A stretch of 64,000 nt of DNA, taken from contig CP051187.1 of assembly GCA_038087035.1 (NCBI GenBank), positions 2,795,001 to 2,859,000 on the forward strand, given 5' to 3'. How positions within the stretch are numbered: position 1 is the stretch's first letter; every line of letters begins with the position of its first letter. Position numbers and translations under genes: made by a program. The notes beneath the pieces were generated by a model, which was not told the DNA's origin, made no database searches, and was given only the letters and a program-made list of their open reading frames with translations. The stretch is from Gloeotrichia echinulata CP02. Its GTDB lineage: Bacteria; Cyanobacteriota; Cyanobacteriia; Cyanobacteriales; Nostocaceae. Shown here in pieces: positions 8,825-17,200 of the stretch.

Positions 8825-9113
8825 CTAACCTCACCCTTCAAGGGTGAGGATTGTCTAAACCAATTTAGACAACGCAAGAGGTGAATACCGCATTGAGACA
8901 CAGGTTGGCACGCACTTCCAGATACTTCCCTAGTCTGGACTATCTGCAAGCCTAATTGGTTAGGCGTTGCGTAAAGGCAAGATATCTTATCTGTGTTGCG
9001 GGAAGGGACTTAAACAGGTTTTGCTGGCTTCCTGGGCTTATCGCCATTTAAAAAACCAGTCCCCGTCAGGGGTTTGTAAAGCCGTCCTAGAAGGACGGGG
9101 TTTCTACCCATTT
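8825..9113 (-). mobile_element. End-only IS200/IS605-type element (PATE-like)
   Basis: One end carries the hairpin GCCGTCCTAGAAGGACGG (9081-9098), practically identical to the left-end hairpin of the tnpB element at 18539-18556, including the flanking GGGTTTCTACCCA. The other end carries two adjacent hairpins, CCTCACCCTT/AAGGGTGAGG (8829-8849) and GTCTAAA/TTTAGAC (8853-8870), in the position of an IS605 right end. The interior of about 200 bp has no gene but more stem-loops. This is what a non-autonomous element mobilised in trans by TnpA looks like; exact ends need comparison with an empty site. Confidence 0.5.
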
Positions 9114-9118
9114 TTCTG

Positions 9119-10438
9119 ATGACTGAGCAACTTGATGCTGAAACCAAGTCAGCTGAATCTCAGGAAGTCCATGAAACGACTACAGGTATGATTACCAAGT
9201 CGGGTGGTGATTCCTGGCAAAACCGCATAGCTGGGGCTTGGAATCAGGCGACTGGGCAATTGACAAAACTTTTACCCGTAGACCAATTAGCACAGACGGT
9301 TATTAGATGGTTTAGCGTCAGCGAAGACCAGGTAGCAGAGATTTTGGAGACAGTCCGGGCTGAATTACCGACCACAGAAGCTCTGCTGATTGGTAAGCCC
9401 CAAGCAGGGAAAAGTTCAATTGTGCGGGGTTTGACTGGTGTTTCCGCCGAGATTGTCGGTCAGGGATTTCGTCCCCACACGCAGCATACACAACGCTACG
9501 CCTATCCTTCCTCAGACCTACCTTTACTAATTTTTACTGATACGGTAGGATTGGGAGATGTGAATCAGGATACACAGACAATTATTCAGGAGTTGGTGGG
9601 AGATTTACAACAGTCGAGTCGCCGCGCCAGAGTCTTGATTTTGACTGTGAAAATCAATGATTTCGCCACAGAGACCCTGCGACAAATTGCTCAACAGTTG
9701 CGTCAGAAATATCCAGATATTCCCTGTTTGCTGGCGGTTACGTGCTTGCATGAGGTTTATCCCCCCGATACTGCCGATCATCCTGCCTATCCACCGGATT
9801 TTGCCGAGGTGAATCGGGCATTCACCGCCATTGGGGAAGGGTTTAAAGGAGTGTCTGATAAATCTATCCTCATCGATTTTACCTTAGAAGAAGACGGTTA
9901 TCATCCTATATTTTACGGATTAGAGGCGCTGACAAATACAATAGCCGACCTACTACCAGAAGCAGAAGCCCGTGCTATCTATCAATTATTGGATCGAGAC
10001 GAAACTAGCAAGCAACTGGGGAACCTGTACAGAGATACTGGACGGCGTTATACCCTAGCATTTGCCATCATCGCCGCTACCCTAGCGGCTGTGCCCCTAC
10101 CTTTCGCCACAATGCCTGTGCTGACTGCCTTGCAAGTATCGATGGTAGGACTGCTAGGTAAATTATACGGCCAAACGCTGACACCATCACAGGCGGGGGG
10201 TGTTGTGAGTGCGATCGCTGGTGGTTTTCTCGCCCAGGCTGTGGCGCGGGAGTTAATCAAATTTGTCCCTGGTTTCGGTAGTGTGATTGCAGCTTCTTGG
10301 GCTGCGGCTTATACTTGGTCTTTAGGGGAAACCGCCTGTGTTTATTTTGGTGATTTAATGGGCGGTAATAAACCTGATCCTGAAAAAATTCAAGCGGTGA
10401 TGCAACAAGCGTTTAAAGCAGCAAAAGAACGGTTCTAG
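9119..10438 (+). CDS. Membrane-associated GTPase with DUF697 domain
   Basis: Dynamin/Era-like GTPase fused to a DUF697 membrane region, a family common in cyanobacteria with no settled function (membrane or stress roles are suspected). The P-loop GKPQAGKSS is at about 92-100 and the G3-like DTVGLGD near 141. The C-terminal third has hydrophobic, small-residue helices (TLAFAIIAATLAAVPLPFAT; AGGVVSAIAGGFLAQ; FGSVIAASWAAAYTW) as in YcjF/DUF697. The N-terminal 40 residues are acidic and variable. The ATG lies only about 6 bp after the end of a mobile element, and no Shine-Dalgarno is visible within that gap, so translation initiation may depend on sequence in the element. Confidence 0.8.
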   Translation: MTEQLDAETKSAESQEVHETTTGMITKSGGDSWQNRIAGAWNQATGQLTKLLPVDQLAQTVIRWFSVSEDQVAEILETVRAELPTTEALLIGKPQAGKSSIVRGLTGVSAEIVGQGFRPHTQHTQRYAYPSSDLPLLIFTDTVGLGDVNQDTQTIIQELVGDLQQSSRRARVLILTVKINDFATETLRQIAQQLRQKYPDIPCLLAVTCLHEVYPPDTADHPAYPPDFAEVNRAFTAIGEGFKGVSDKSILIDFTLEEDGYHPIFYGLEALTNTIADLLPEAEARAIYQLLDRDETSKQLGNLYRDTGRRYTLAFAIIAATLAAVPLPFATMPVLTALQVSMVGLLGKLYGQTLTPSQAGGVVSAIAGGFLAQAVARELIKFVPGFGSVIAASWAAAYTWSLGETACVYFGDLMGGNKPDPEKIQAVMQQAFKAAKERF

Positions 10439-10669
10439 GACTTACGCTCTCTGCGCTCTCTGCGGACTCTGAGGTTAAAAAAAAGTATTTTATTTAACTA
10501 CCAAGACACAGAGATAGGAGATAAAAAAGGGATTTTTTCTCAAACCTAGTGAAAAAATCGGTAAAATTTCCAACTCTTCACACCGATGCCATATCCCTGC
10601 AACAAAACCGTCAAAAATAATATCTATATTAATTAGTAGTACATATATAAATATCCTTCCAGACAGAAA

Positions 10670-11935
10670 ATGCAAAACGAACCACGCGACGGGGATAATC
10701 TCTCAAACAAAATATCAGTTAACGCTACTGACGCTAAAAACCATCATCCTGCACTTTGGTCTACAGCAGCTGCTTCTCTATCGCTGGTGTTGCTGGGGTC
10801 TGGGATGACATTAGCAGGGGGCTATCTAGCTGGACATCATCAGCAGCTATCTAAAAATGCATCGAATCTGGCTGTGACTCCAGCAATTGCAGCGCCTCCA
10901 TTACCAGCGGCCACAGATCCTAATTTTATTACAGAAGTTGTGCAAAGGGTCGGACCTGCGGTGGTGCGGATTAATTCATCGCGCACAGTGAGAACTCAAG
11001 TCCCAGAAGAGTTTAACGATCCATTTTTCCGCCGCTTTTTTGGCTCCCAATTACCCACGCAACCGGAAAGGCGGGTACAACGGGGTAGTGGTTCCGGCTT
11101 TATTATCAGCACCGATGGTCGGATATTAACCAACGCCCACGTAGTTGATGGCGCTGATAAGGTGACAGTCATCCTCAAGGATGGGCGCAGCTTACCTGGT
11201 AAGGTAGTAGGGAGAGATGAATTAACAGATGTGGCGGTGGTGAAGATTGAGGCGAATAATTTACCGACAGTCACCGTGGGTAATTCTGACCAACTACAAC
11301 CAGGACAATGGGCGATCGCTATTGGTAATCCCCTCGGTCTAGATAATACCGTAACTACGGGAATTATCAGTGCCACTGGACGCACTAGTAATCAAATTGG
11401 CGCAGCTGATAAGCGAGTAGAATTTATTCAAACTGACGCCGCAATTAACCCCGGTAATTCCGGTGGACCACTGCTAAATGCCCGTGGTGAAGTAATTGGC
11501 ATGAATACTGCTATTATTCAGGGAGCGCAAGGATTAGGCTTTGCCATTCCCATCAACACAGCACAACGGATTTCTAATCAATTAATATCTACAGGTAGAG
11601 TACAACATCCTTATCTGGGAATTCAGATGATCGCGTTGACACCTGAGTTAAAGCAAAACATCAACTCAGACCCTAACAGCGGTTTGGTGGTGAATGAAGA
11701 TAAAGGTGTCTTAGTGGTGAAAGTTATACCCAACTCACCAGCAGCCAAAGCCGGAATACGTGCTGGTGACGTGATTCAAAGGCTGAATGGTCAAGCTGTG
11801 ACAGACGCCACCAGTGTCCAAAAGCTGGTAGAAAGTAGCCAAGTTGGGGGAGATTTGCGCTTGGAGTTACGCCGCAATGGGCAAAATCTCAACTTAGCTG
11901 TCCGTCCCGGTGCTTTCCCCACCAGAGTACAATAA
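10670..11935 (+). CDS. HtrA/Deg-family serine protease with PDZ domain
   Basis: Trypsin-like periplasmic or thylakoid-lumen/outer-face quality-control protease of the HhoA/HhoB/HtrA group. It has an N-terminal signal-anchor helix (SLSLVLLGSGMTLAGGYLAG, about residues 39-58), the catalytic triad His157 (TNAHVVDGAD), Asp187 (ELTDVAVVKI) and Ser264 (NPGNSGGPL), and a C-terminal PDZ domain (YLGIQMIALTP through GIRAGDVIQRLNGQ). At 421 aa it is full length. It stands alone between the GTPase gene and a tnpB. Which of the usual three cyanobacterial Deg paralogues it represents cannot be settled without alignment. Confidence 0.94.
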   Translation: MQNEPRDGDNLSNKISVNATDAKNHHPALWSTAAASLSLVLLGSGMTLAGGYLAGHHQQLSKNASNLAVTPAIAAPPLPAATDPNFITEVVQRVGPAVVRINSSRTVRTQVPEEFNDPFFRRFFGSQLPTQPERRVQRGSGSGFIISTDGRILTNAHVVDGADKVTVILKDGRSLPGKVVGRDELTDVAVVKIEANNLPTVTVGNSDQLQPGQWAIAIGNPLGLDNTVTTGIISATGRTSNQIGAADKRVEFIQTDAAINPGNSGGPLLNARGEVIGMNTAIIQGAQGLGFAIPINTAQRISNQLISTGRVQHPYLGIQMIALTPELKQNINSDPNSGLVVNEDKGVLVVKVIPNSPAAKAGIRAGDVIQRLNGQAVTDATSVQKLVESSQVGGDLRLELRRNGQNLNLAVRPGAFPTRVQ

Positions 11936-12020
11936 TTATATTACAGATAAAGGTTAATTTTGGGGGATGGGCTTTTCGGCTTGTCCTTTTTTTTTGGCTT
12001 GTTGTTAATCAAAAAAAAAT

Positions 12021-12043
12021 ACCCTCGGTAGTGAGCCGAGGGT
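12021..12043 (-). terminator. Hairpin with T-run on reverse strand
   Basis: ACCCTCGG (12021-12028) pairs with CCGAGGGT (12036-12043). Read on the reverse strand the stem is followed by ATTTTTTTTT, the form of an intrinsic terminator for transcripts arriving from the right, where the tnpB lies in the opposite sense. On the forward strand it is preceded by the A-run and is less like a terminator for the protease gene. Confidence 0.55.
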
Positions 12044-12155
12044 TAATCAACAGTAACAGAAAAGTTAACAATTACTACCAATTAATCACTTATGCTCCGA
12101 CGCCAAGTCATCTGCTATGAGTAACTACTTTGGCATTTGGCTGTAAAATACAATC

Positions 12156-13322
12156 ATGATACTAGGATTCAAGACACAACTGAAGGTAAACAAACAACAA
12201 CGTCTACTACTGGCACAACACGCAGGAGTAGCCAGACATGCGTGGAATCAAGGTTTAGCATTATGTCAACAGGTACTCATACATAATCGGACAAACCCTG
12301 ATGAGAAAATTAAATTTCCTACAGCCATAGATTTACATAAATGGTTAGTAGCAGCAGTTAAATCTACCCATCCTTGGTATTATGAAGTATCAAAATGCGC
12401 TCCTCAGTACGCATTAAGATATTTGTCAGATGCCTTTAAATCTTTTTTCAACAAAGTTAAAGGGTTTCCCAACTTTAAGAAAAAAGGTAGAAATGATTCT
12501 TTTACATTAGATGGAGCAATTCACATAGACCATAAGAAGATAAGAGTTCCAGTAATTGGGTGGTTGAAAACCTATGAACTTTTATCGTTTGGATATAAAC
12601 CAAAATCAGTCACAATCAGTAAACAAGCTAATAAGTGGTTTATTTCCTGGAAAATAGAATTAGAAACCAGCAAAACCCCGAAAAAGGAAGAATTTGTCGG
12701 AGTTGACTTAGGTATAAATCATCTGGCAATATTATCAACAACAGAAGTATTTGAAGGAGCAAAAAGTTATAAAAAGTCTGAGGAAAAACTAGCGAAAATG
12801 CAATACTTGAATCGGCATAAACAAGTGGGTTCAAGTAATTATAGAAAAACACAAATAAAAATAGCCAGACTACACCAAAAAATAGCCAACATTCGGAAAG
12901 ACACATTACATAAAATCACCACCTATATCAGCAAAAACCACGCAGTCATAGGGATAGAAGATTTAAATGTATCAGGGATGTTAGCTAATGGTAAGTTGTC
13001 TAAAGCTATAGCTGATATGGGTTTTTATGAGTTTCGTCGTCAGTTAGAATACAAGACTCAACTATATGGGAGCAAGTTAGTCATTGTGGATAGATTTTAT
13101 CCTAGTAGTAAAACTTGCTCTAGTTGTGGTGAGAAAAAATCATCTTTGTCACTGTCTCAAAGAGTGTTCCAGTGTGATAACTGCGGTTTTGAGTGTAATA
13201 GAGATTTGAATGCTGCTATTAATTTAAGAAAAGAAGCGGTGAGATTGACCGTGTTAGCCTGTGGACTGGATAGTGCCGACACTTCCAGGTTGAAGCAGGA
13301 AGAAAAAGCGGACATTTGTTAG
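12156..13322 (+). CDS. tnpB: TnpB RNA-guided nuclease (IS200/IS605 family), 388 aa
   Basis: Transposon-encoded RNA-guided DNA nuclease, ancestor-type of Cas12. The RuvC-like triad is intact: Asp184 in FVGVDLGINHLA, Glu268 in IGIEDLNVSG, Asp350 in CNRDLNAAIN. A CSSCG...CDNCG zinc ribbon sits between the second and third motifs, and the N-terminal OrfB_IS605 helix-turn-helix-like region is complete (RLLLAQHAGVARHAWNQGL). No tnpA is beside it and I cannot identify convincing left or right ends; the C-terminal tail (SRLKQEEKADIC) runs into a short duplicated TTAGCATTTG. It may be an immobile, isolated copy. Confidence 0.9.
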   Translation: MILGFKTQLKVNKQQRLLLAQHAGVARHAWNQGLALCQQVLIHNRTNPDEKIKFPTAIDLHKWLVAAVKSTHPWYYEVSKCAPQYALRYLSDAFKSFFNKVKGFPNFKKKGRNDSFTLDGAIHIDHKKIRVPVIGWLKTYELLSFGYKPKSVTISKQANKWFISWKIELETSKTPKKEEFVGVDLGINHLAILSTTEVFEGAKSYKKSEEKLAKMQYLNRHKQVGSSNYRKTQIKIARLHQKIANIRKDTLHKITTYISKNHAVIGIEDLNVSGMLANGKLSKAIADMGFYEFRRQLEYKTQLYGSKLVIVDRFYPSSKTCSSCGEKKSSLSLSQRVFQCDNCGFECNRDLNAAINLRKEAVRLTVLACGLDSADTSRLKQEEKADIC

Positions 13323-14053
13323 CATTTGTTAGCTTTTTTGGATCGGATTCTGCAAGTCGGTATTGTCGCACAAAGACATTCGCGAACTTCAAGATAGCAA
13401 CCGAATATTGACACTCTCAGGTCTAAAGACACTGAGATTCTTTAAGACTTGCTTAAAAGGGATAGTCAAGTATCCCCCTAGACGCTCAAAACAACTACCC
13501 AAAGGTATTGCAATTGCGCTTACTTTTTTTGTTAAATTGCGATCCTACGTCTATCACGCTTGCCAATCCGGTACGCTCACCATCCTGACATTACAAGTCT
13601 TTTTGTGTTGCCTTTAATAGGTGTACTAAGTAGCCGGGATTTCACCGAACTAGGAATGGTTCAACACGTTGAAGTTGCCCTACTTGCTTCTTAAGCATAT
13701 CAGAAAACCACAGCGACTAAAGTTAAAGAGTCGTTTCCCACGAGCGGGCTAAAGCCACTGAGTTTCCCACTTAGAGCGAGGTTCTATGAAAAAATCTGCC
13801 AAAATGCCAAATTGATATAGGTGATTGGTCATTTGTCATTGGTCATTTGTCATTTGTCAGTTGTCAGTTGTCAGTTTTCCCCATCGCCCCATCGCAGCTT
13901 TTGTATAAATTGTAATTAAAGTTGACAAGAACCTATAAAAATGTTAACCCCAGTACTTTATATTATTCACACAAGAATTATAGGATGAACATCTGAACGC
14001 TTTTTGCTTCGGGAATCCTCAGTAACCTATCCTTTGCAACAACCTGGACTATT
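13323..14053. other. Spacer with a possible end-only element and heptamer repeats
   Basis: Open frames here have no protein-like character. It contains a possible second IS-end derivative (13400-13775) and TCATTTG/TCAGTTG heptamers at about 13828-13875. The murF promoter should lie at 13900-14050. Confidence 0.55.
13400..13775 (-). mobile_element. Possible end-only IS605-type remnant
   Basis: On the reverse strand one end shows a stem GAATCTCAGTG...CTGAGAG followed by TGTCAA (13408-13440), the same layout as the right end of the tnpB element at 17201-17231 (stem, then TATGTCAA). The opposite end has stem CGACT/AGTCG (13714-13733) and two direct GTTTCCCAC copies around a GGCTAAAGCC stem. No gene inside. 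The assignment rests on structure only; it could instead be the degraded tail of the neighbouring tnpB element. Confidence 0.35.
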
Positions 14054-15409
14054 ATGCCTTGCTCTGCCACCCTAACCCAACTGCTTGAAGTTCTTTTAGC
14101 CCAGCCTGTCAATTTATCTGCAAATGCCCTAACACAAGTAAGCCGTGGTGTACAAACAGACACACGTATTTTGAAGCCTGGGGAAGTCTTTTTGGCTTTA
14201 CGAGGTGAGAAGTTTGATGGACACGAATTTGTGTCAACTGCGATCGCTAACGGTGCTGTGGCTGCAATTGTTGATTTTGACTACGAAAATCCAGGATTGC
14301 CGGTATTGCAGGTCAGAAATACTCTAGAAGCATATCAGAAAATTGCTAGATGGTGGCGCGATCGCTTCGATATCCCGGTGATTGGGGTAACGGGTTCGGT
14401 GGGTAAAACTACGACTAAGGAACTCATCGCGGCGGTTTTGGCGACCCAAGGAAGAGTCCACAAGACTTATGGTAATTTCAATAATGAAATTGGTGTACCG
14501 AAAACTCTTTTAGAACTGGGTGCAGAACATGACTATGCTGTGATTGAAATGGCGATGCGGGGTAAAGGTCAAATTGCGGAACTGACACACATAGCGCGGC
14601 CGACAATGGGCGTGATTACCAATGTGGGAACTGCACATATTGAGTTATTGGGTTCGGAAGAAGCGATCGCCTGTGCAAAATGTGAGCTATTAGCCGAAAT
14701 GCCTGCTAATAGTGTAGCAATTCTCAACCACGACAACCCCCTATTGATGGAAACAGCAGCGAAGGTATGGTCAGGAGAAGTTCTGACTTATGGTTTGTCA
14801 GGCGGCGATATTCAAGGACAATTGATTGATCACCAGACTCTGAAAGTAGGAGGAATTCAACTACCTTTACCTCTGGTTGGTCGTCACAATGCGACTAATT
14901 TTTTAGCGGCTTTGGCGGTGGCGAAGGTGCTCTTGATTGATTGGTCATCCCTGCAAGCAGGTGTGATGGTGAATATGCCGACAGGGCGATCGCAGCGGTT
15001 TGCTTTGCCCAATGATGTGGTAATCTTAGATGAGACTTACAATGCTGCACCAGAAGCTATGTTGGCAGCATTGCAATTGTTAGCCGAGACACCAGGAAAA
15101 CGCAAAATCGCCGTGTTGGGTGCAATGAAAGAATTAGGAGAGCGATCGCCGCAGTTACACCAACGAGTAGGAGAAACAGCGCGAAAGTTGAAATTAGACG
15201 GGTTGTTGGTTTTGGTTGATGGCAAAGATGCAGAAGCGATCGCCCACAGTGCTGAGGGTATCCCATCAGAGTGTTTTGCCACTCATGCGGAATTGGTAGC
15301 CAGATTAAAGACATTTGTCAAAGCAGGCGATCGCTTACTGTTCAAAGCCGCCCATTCCGTAGGACTGGATCTGGTTGTCAATCAATTGCGTGCAGAATTT
15401 CCCGGCTAA
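14054..15409 (+). CDS. murF: UDP-N-acetylmuramoyl-tripeptide--D-alanyl-D-alanine ligase
   Basis: Last cytoplasmic amino-acid-adding step of peptidoglycan precursor synthesis: ATP-dependent joining of D-Ala-D-Ala to UDP-MurNAc-tripeptide. Mur ligase domains appear in order: N-terminal substrate domain (VSRGVQTDTRILKPGEVFLAL), central ATPase with P-loop GVTGSVGKTTTKELIA near residue 113 and the loop containing NNEIGVP, and C-terminal domain with DETYNAAPEAM near residue 325. At 451 aa it is full length, with start ATG at 14054. It is not in a dcw cluster, which is normal for cyanobacteria. Several HIP1 octamers lie within it. Confidence 0.96.
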   Translation: MPCSATLTQLLEVLLAQPVNLSANALTQVSRGVQTDTRILKPGEVFLALRGEKFDGHEFVSTAIANGAVAAIVDFDYENPGLPVLQVRNTLEAYQKIARWWRDRFDIPVIGVTGSVGKTTTKELIAAVLATQGRVHKTYGNFNNEIGVPKTLLELGAEHDYAVIEMAMRGKGQIAELTHIARPTMGVITNVGTAHIELLGSEEAIACAKCELLAEMPANSVAILNHDNPLLMETAAKVWSGEVLTYGLSGGDIQGQLIDHQTLKVGGIQLPLPLVGRHNATNFLAALAVAKVLLIDWSSLQAGVMVNMPTGRSQRFALPNDVVILDETYNAAPEAMLAALQLLAETPGKRKIAVLGAMKELGERSPQLHQRVGETARKLKLDGLLVLVDGKDAEAIAHSAEGIPSECFATHAELVARLKTFVKAGDRLLFKAAHSVGLDLVVNQLRAEFPG

Positions 15410-16265
15410 ATTTGCTAGTCCTTGGGATAATAGGTAATAGGTAATGAAGAATAGCTAATGGCTAAAGGTGCAATTAGCCATTAGCTTTTCACAAATTGTC
15501 AGAGATGTTAACTGTTAATTAATCACAATGATCACAAAATATCTCCGTAGGGGCGCAAGGCTTTGCGCCCCAAAAGCGTGGTCTATTTACCTGAAAATGG
15601 CTGTAAATCCTGGCTTCCAAGACCCTACCAGGCACATAAATAAAGTCCGCTTGCGCGGACTGTGGACATTGGATAAGGTTAAATTGTCACCAAGAGCGCC
15701 TACAAGTTGTTAGATGCTGTCTTTATTTTTGATGACTAGACTGGATTATTCAAGCCTCTAAAGTTAACTGTATAGACATAAATAGATGAATTATGTCCTT
15801 GATCTCTGTCAAAATGTTACTTGCAAACTCAGCCCATTTTTCAGCTTCAGATATGGAATATCAGCTATTGTTAGTAACAATCTCAGGGTACAATAATGTT
15901 GTGTTCCTACCGATGTAGCTCATGGAATTGAGCATGAAGATAAATTAATTTTTGTCCCTCTACAGCGTGGTCTATTTACTGAAAAAACGCTGTAAGACAG
16001 TAATTTATATAGCTAAATGTTTAGACATAATTCAGGAATTTATGTCTGGAAGTTTTCCAAACTATATCTATCTGACTTGAAAATAAAACCCCAGCCCTAG
16101 CCCCTAAGCGCAAGCAAGGAGGGGAATCAGAAGTTTTTTTCATGTCTCCTGGTGTACGGAGTTGATGATGGCTACTTGAATTGTGAAAATTCACGATATT
16201 TAGACACCCGACTTCTAAAAGAATTCGGGTATCTAAGTTTTGATTAATGATTCAAGACTGCTTTA
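15410..16265. other. Repeat-rich spacer, no gene
   Basis: Holds the palindrome GGGGCGCAAGG.../CGCCCC (15550-15571) followed by GCGTGGTCTATTTAC, which recurs at about 15965 and 59708; a GTCCGC/GCGGAC hairpin (about 15646-15661) that may end murF transcription; and AT-rich sequence. No coding frame of note. Confidence 0.6.
15550..15571. repeat. Dispersed GGGGCGCAAGGC palindrome
   Basis: A 22-bp near-perfect palindrome. Other copies lie at 49383-49404, about 59682-59703 and 61143-61162, with a tandem variant at 21399-21486. A following CGTGGTCTATTTAC segment is shared by this copy and the 59.7-kb copy. Confidence 0.75.
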
Positions 16266-16604
16266 TTAGGCGTGGTTGGAGAGACTGGGAATATTAGGGT
16301 AGCGTCTTTGCCAAACTAGTGCTGCCAAATTAATCAGCATACAAGTGATTGCTAGGGACAGCAAGATATAAGTTGGAGCCATTACCACGCCAATGATGAA
16401 CCAAGTATATACATGCACTATCATCACGAAAGCAAAAATACTGGCGATTCCCACAGATTTCCACACTTGATGTGATGGGCGATGTTGTACTGTGAGGATG
16501 ATTGTCAACAATGTGGCCAGCAAGTTTGCGGGTACGAGGAAGGCACAAATACCCACACAGTTGGCGCGAGAGAACTCAGCTAAGGTGTTGAAATCGAGCA
16601 TCAA
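16266..16604 (-). CDS. Small three-helix membrane protein, hypothetical
   Basis: 112-residue protein with three or four hydrophobic helices (GICAFLVPANLLATLLTIIL; VGIASIFAFVMIVHVYTWFIIGVV; YILLSLAITCMLINLAALVW) and short polar ends, so an inner- or thylakoid-membrane protein. No family recognised; similar short proteins of unknown function are common in cyanobacteria. It has two adjacent Met codons, and either may start it. It lies alone between the murF spacer and the fasciclin gene on the same strand, about 175 bp downstream of the latter's stop. Confidence 0.65.
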   Translation of the reverse strand: MMLDFNTLAEFSRANCVGICAFLVPANLLATLLTIILTVQHRPSHQVWKSVGIASIFAFVMIVHVYTWFIIGVVMAPTYILLSLAITCMLINLAALVWQRRYPNIPSLSNHA

Positions 16605-16742
16605 TTTGTTGGGATAATATTCTTAGTCTATAACAGATTTAATATTTTTTCAAAAAATGCAATTAATAAATAGCATACAGATGAAATAAGCGCAGCCATA
16701 ATTTAATATAAATTAAAGTAATGCCTGCTGTTTTGAAGTCGC

Positions 16743-16783
16743 TAATAGTACTATGGTGGGACATACCCACCATAGTACTATTA
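16743..16783. repeat. Perfect 18-bp inverted repeat overlapping a stop codon
   Basis: Arms 16743-16760 (TAATAGTACTATGGTGGG) and 16766-16783 are exact reverse complements around a 5-nt loop. The right arm contains the TAA stop of the reverse-strand fasciclin gene. There is no U-run after the stem, so a classic terminator is doubtful; it may protect the mRNA 3' end or be a small inserted palindrome. Confidence 0.75.
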
Positions 16784-17182
16784 ACCCATTAAAATCACTG
16801 TATCGATCACATGGATCACACCGTTATCAGCTTCAATATCTGCTGCTAAAACCGTGGCATTTTTGACTTCAAAACCATCGGCACAATTAATTTTAATGGG
16901 TGAACCTTCCACAGAAGTCACAGTACCGAGTTTTGCCAAATCCGCCTGCAACAGCTTGCCGGGAACGACATGATATTTTAAAATTCGTGTTAGTTGGGGG
17001 ATATTCTGCACTAGAGTTTGGATAGTTCCTGGGGGTAACTTGGCAAAAGCATCATCATTTGGCGCAAAAACAGTGAATGGACCAGGACTTTTTAATGTTT
17101 CGACTAGACCAGCAGCTTGCACAGCAACCACCAGAGTCTTGAAAGCATCGGCGCTAACAGCAATATCAACTATATCAGCCAT
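16781..17182 (-). CDS. Fasciclin (FAS1) domain protein, 133 aa
   Basis: Single FAS1 domain, a fold used for adhesion or surface binding. The motifs are plain: FTVFAPNDDAFAKLPPGTIQTL, then ILKYHVVPGKLL, and the closing GVIHVIDTVILM. There is no signal peptide, as in many short cyanobacterial FAS1 proteins, so location is uncertain. I chose the ATG at 17182 because AGGTGA lies 5 bp upstream; a GTG three codons earlier falls inside that ribosome-binding site. A tnpB element ends about 20 bp upstream, separating the gene from whatever promoter it had. The stop codon lies inside a perfect hairpin. Confidence 0.92.
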   Translation of the reverse strand: MADIVDIAVSADAFKTLVVAVQAAGLVETLKSPGPFTVFAPNDDAFAKLPPGTIQTLVQNIPQLTRILKYHVVPGKLLQADLAKLGTVTSVEGSPIKINCADGFEVKNATVLAADIEADNGVIHVIDTVILMG

Positions 17183-17200
17183 ATATTTCACCTAATCTAT

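Larger units (their letters stand above)
8566..9118. other. Spacer made largely of small repeats and an IS-end derivative
   Basis: No gene. From left to right: a 12-bp inverted repeat with CGTATATTT arms (8671-8731), then the end-only IS200/IS605-like element (8825-9113), which reaches to within about 6 bp of the GTPase start. Confidence 0.6.

Noticed and set aside
8638..8949. Reverse frame of 103 codons
   Set aside because: Runs through hairpins and the end-only element; composition not protein-like.
13363..13617. Forward frame of 84 codons after tnpB
   Set aside because: Covers the structured non-coding region and has no domain.
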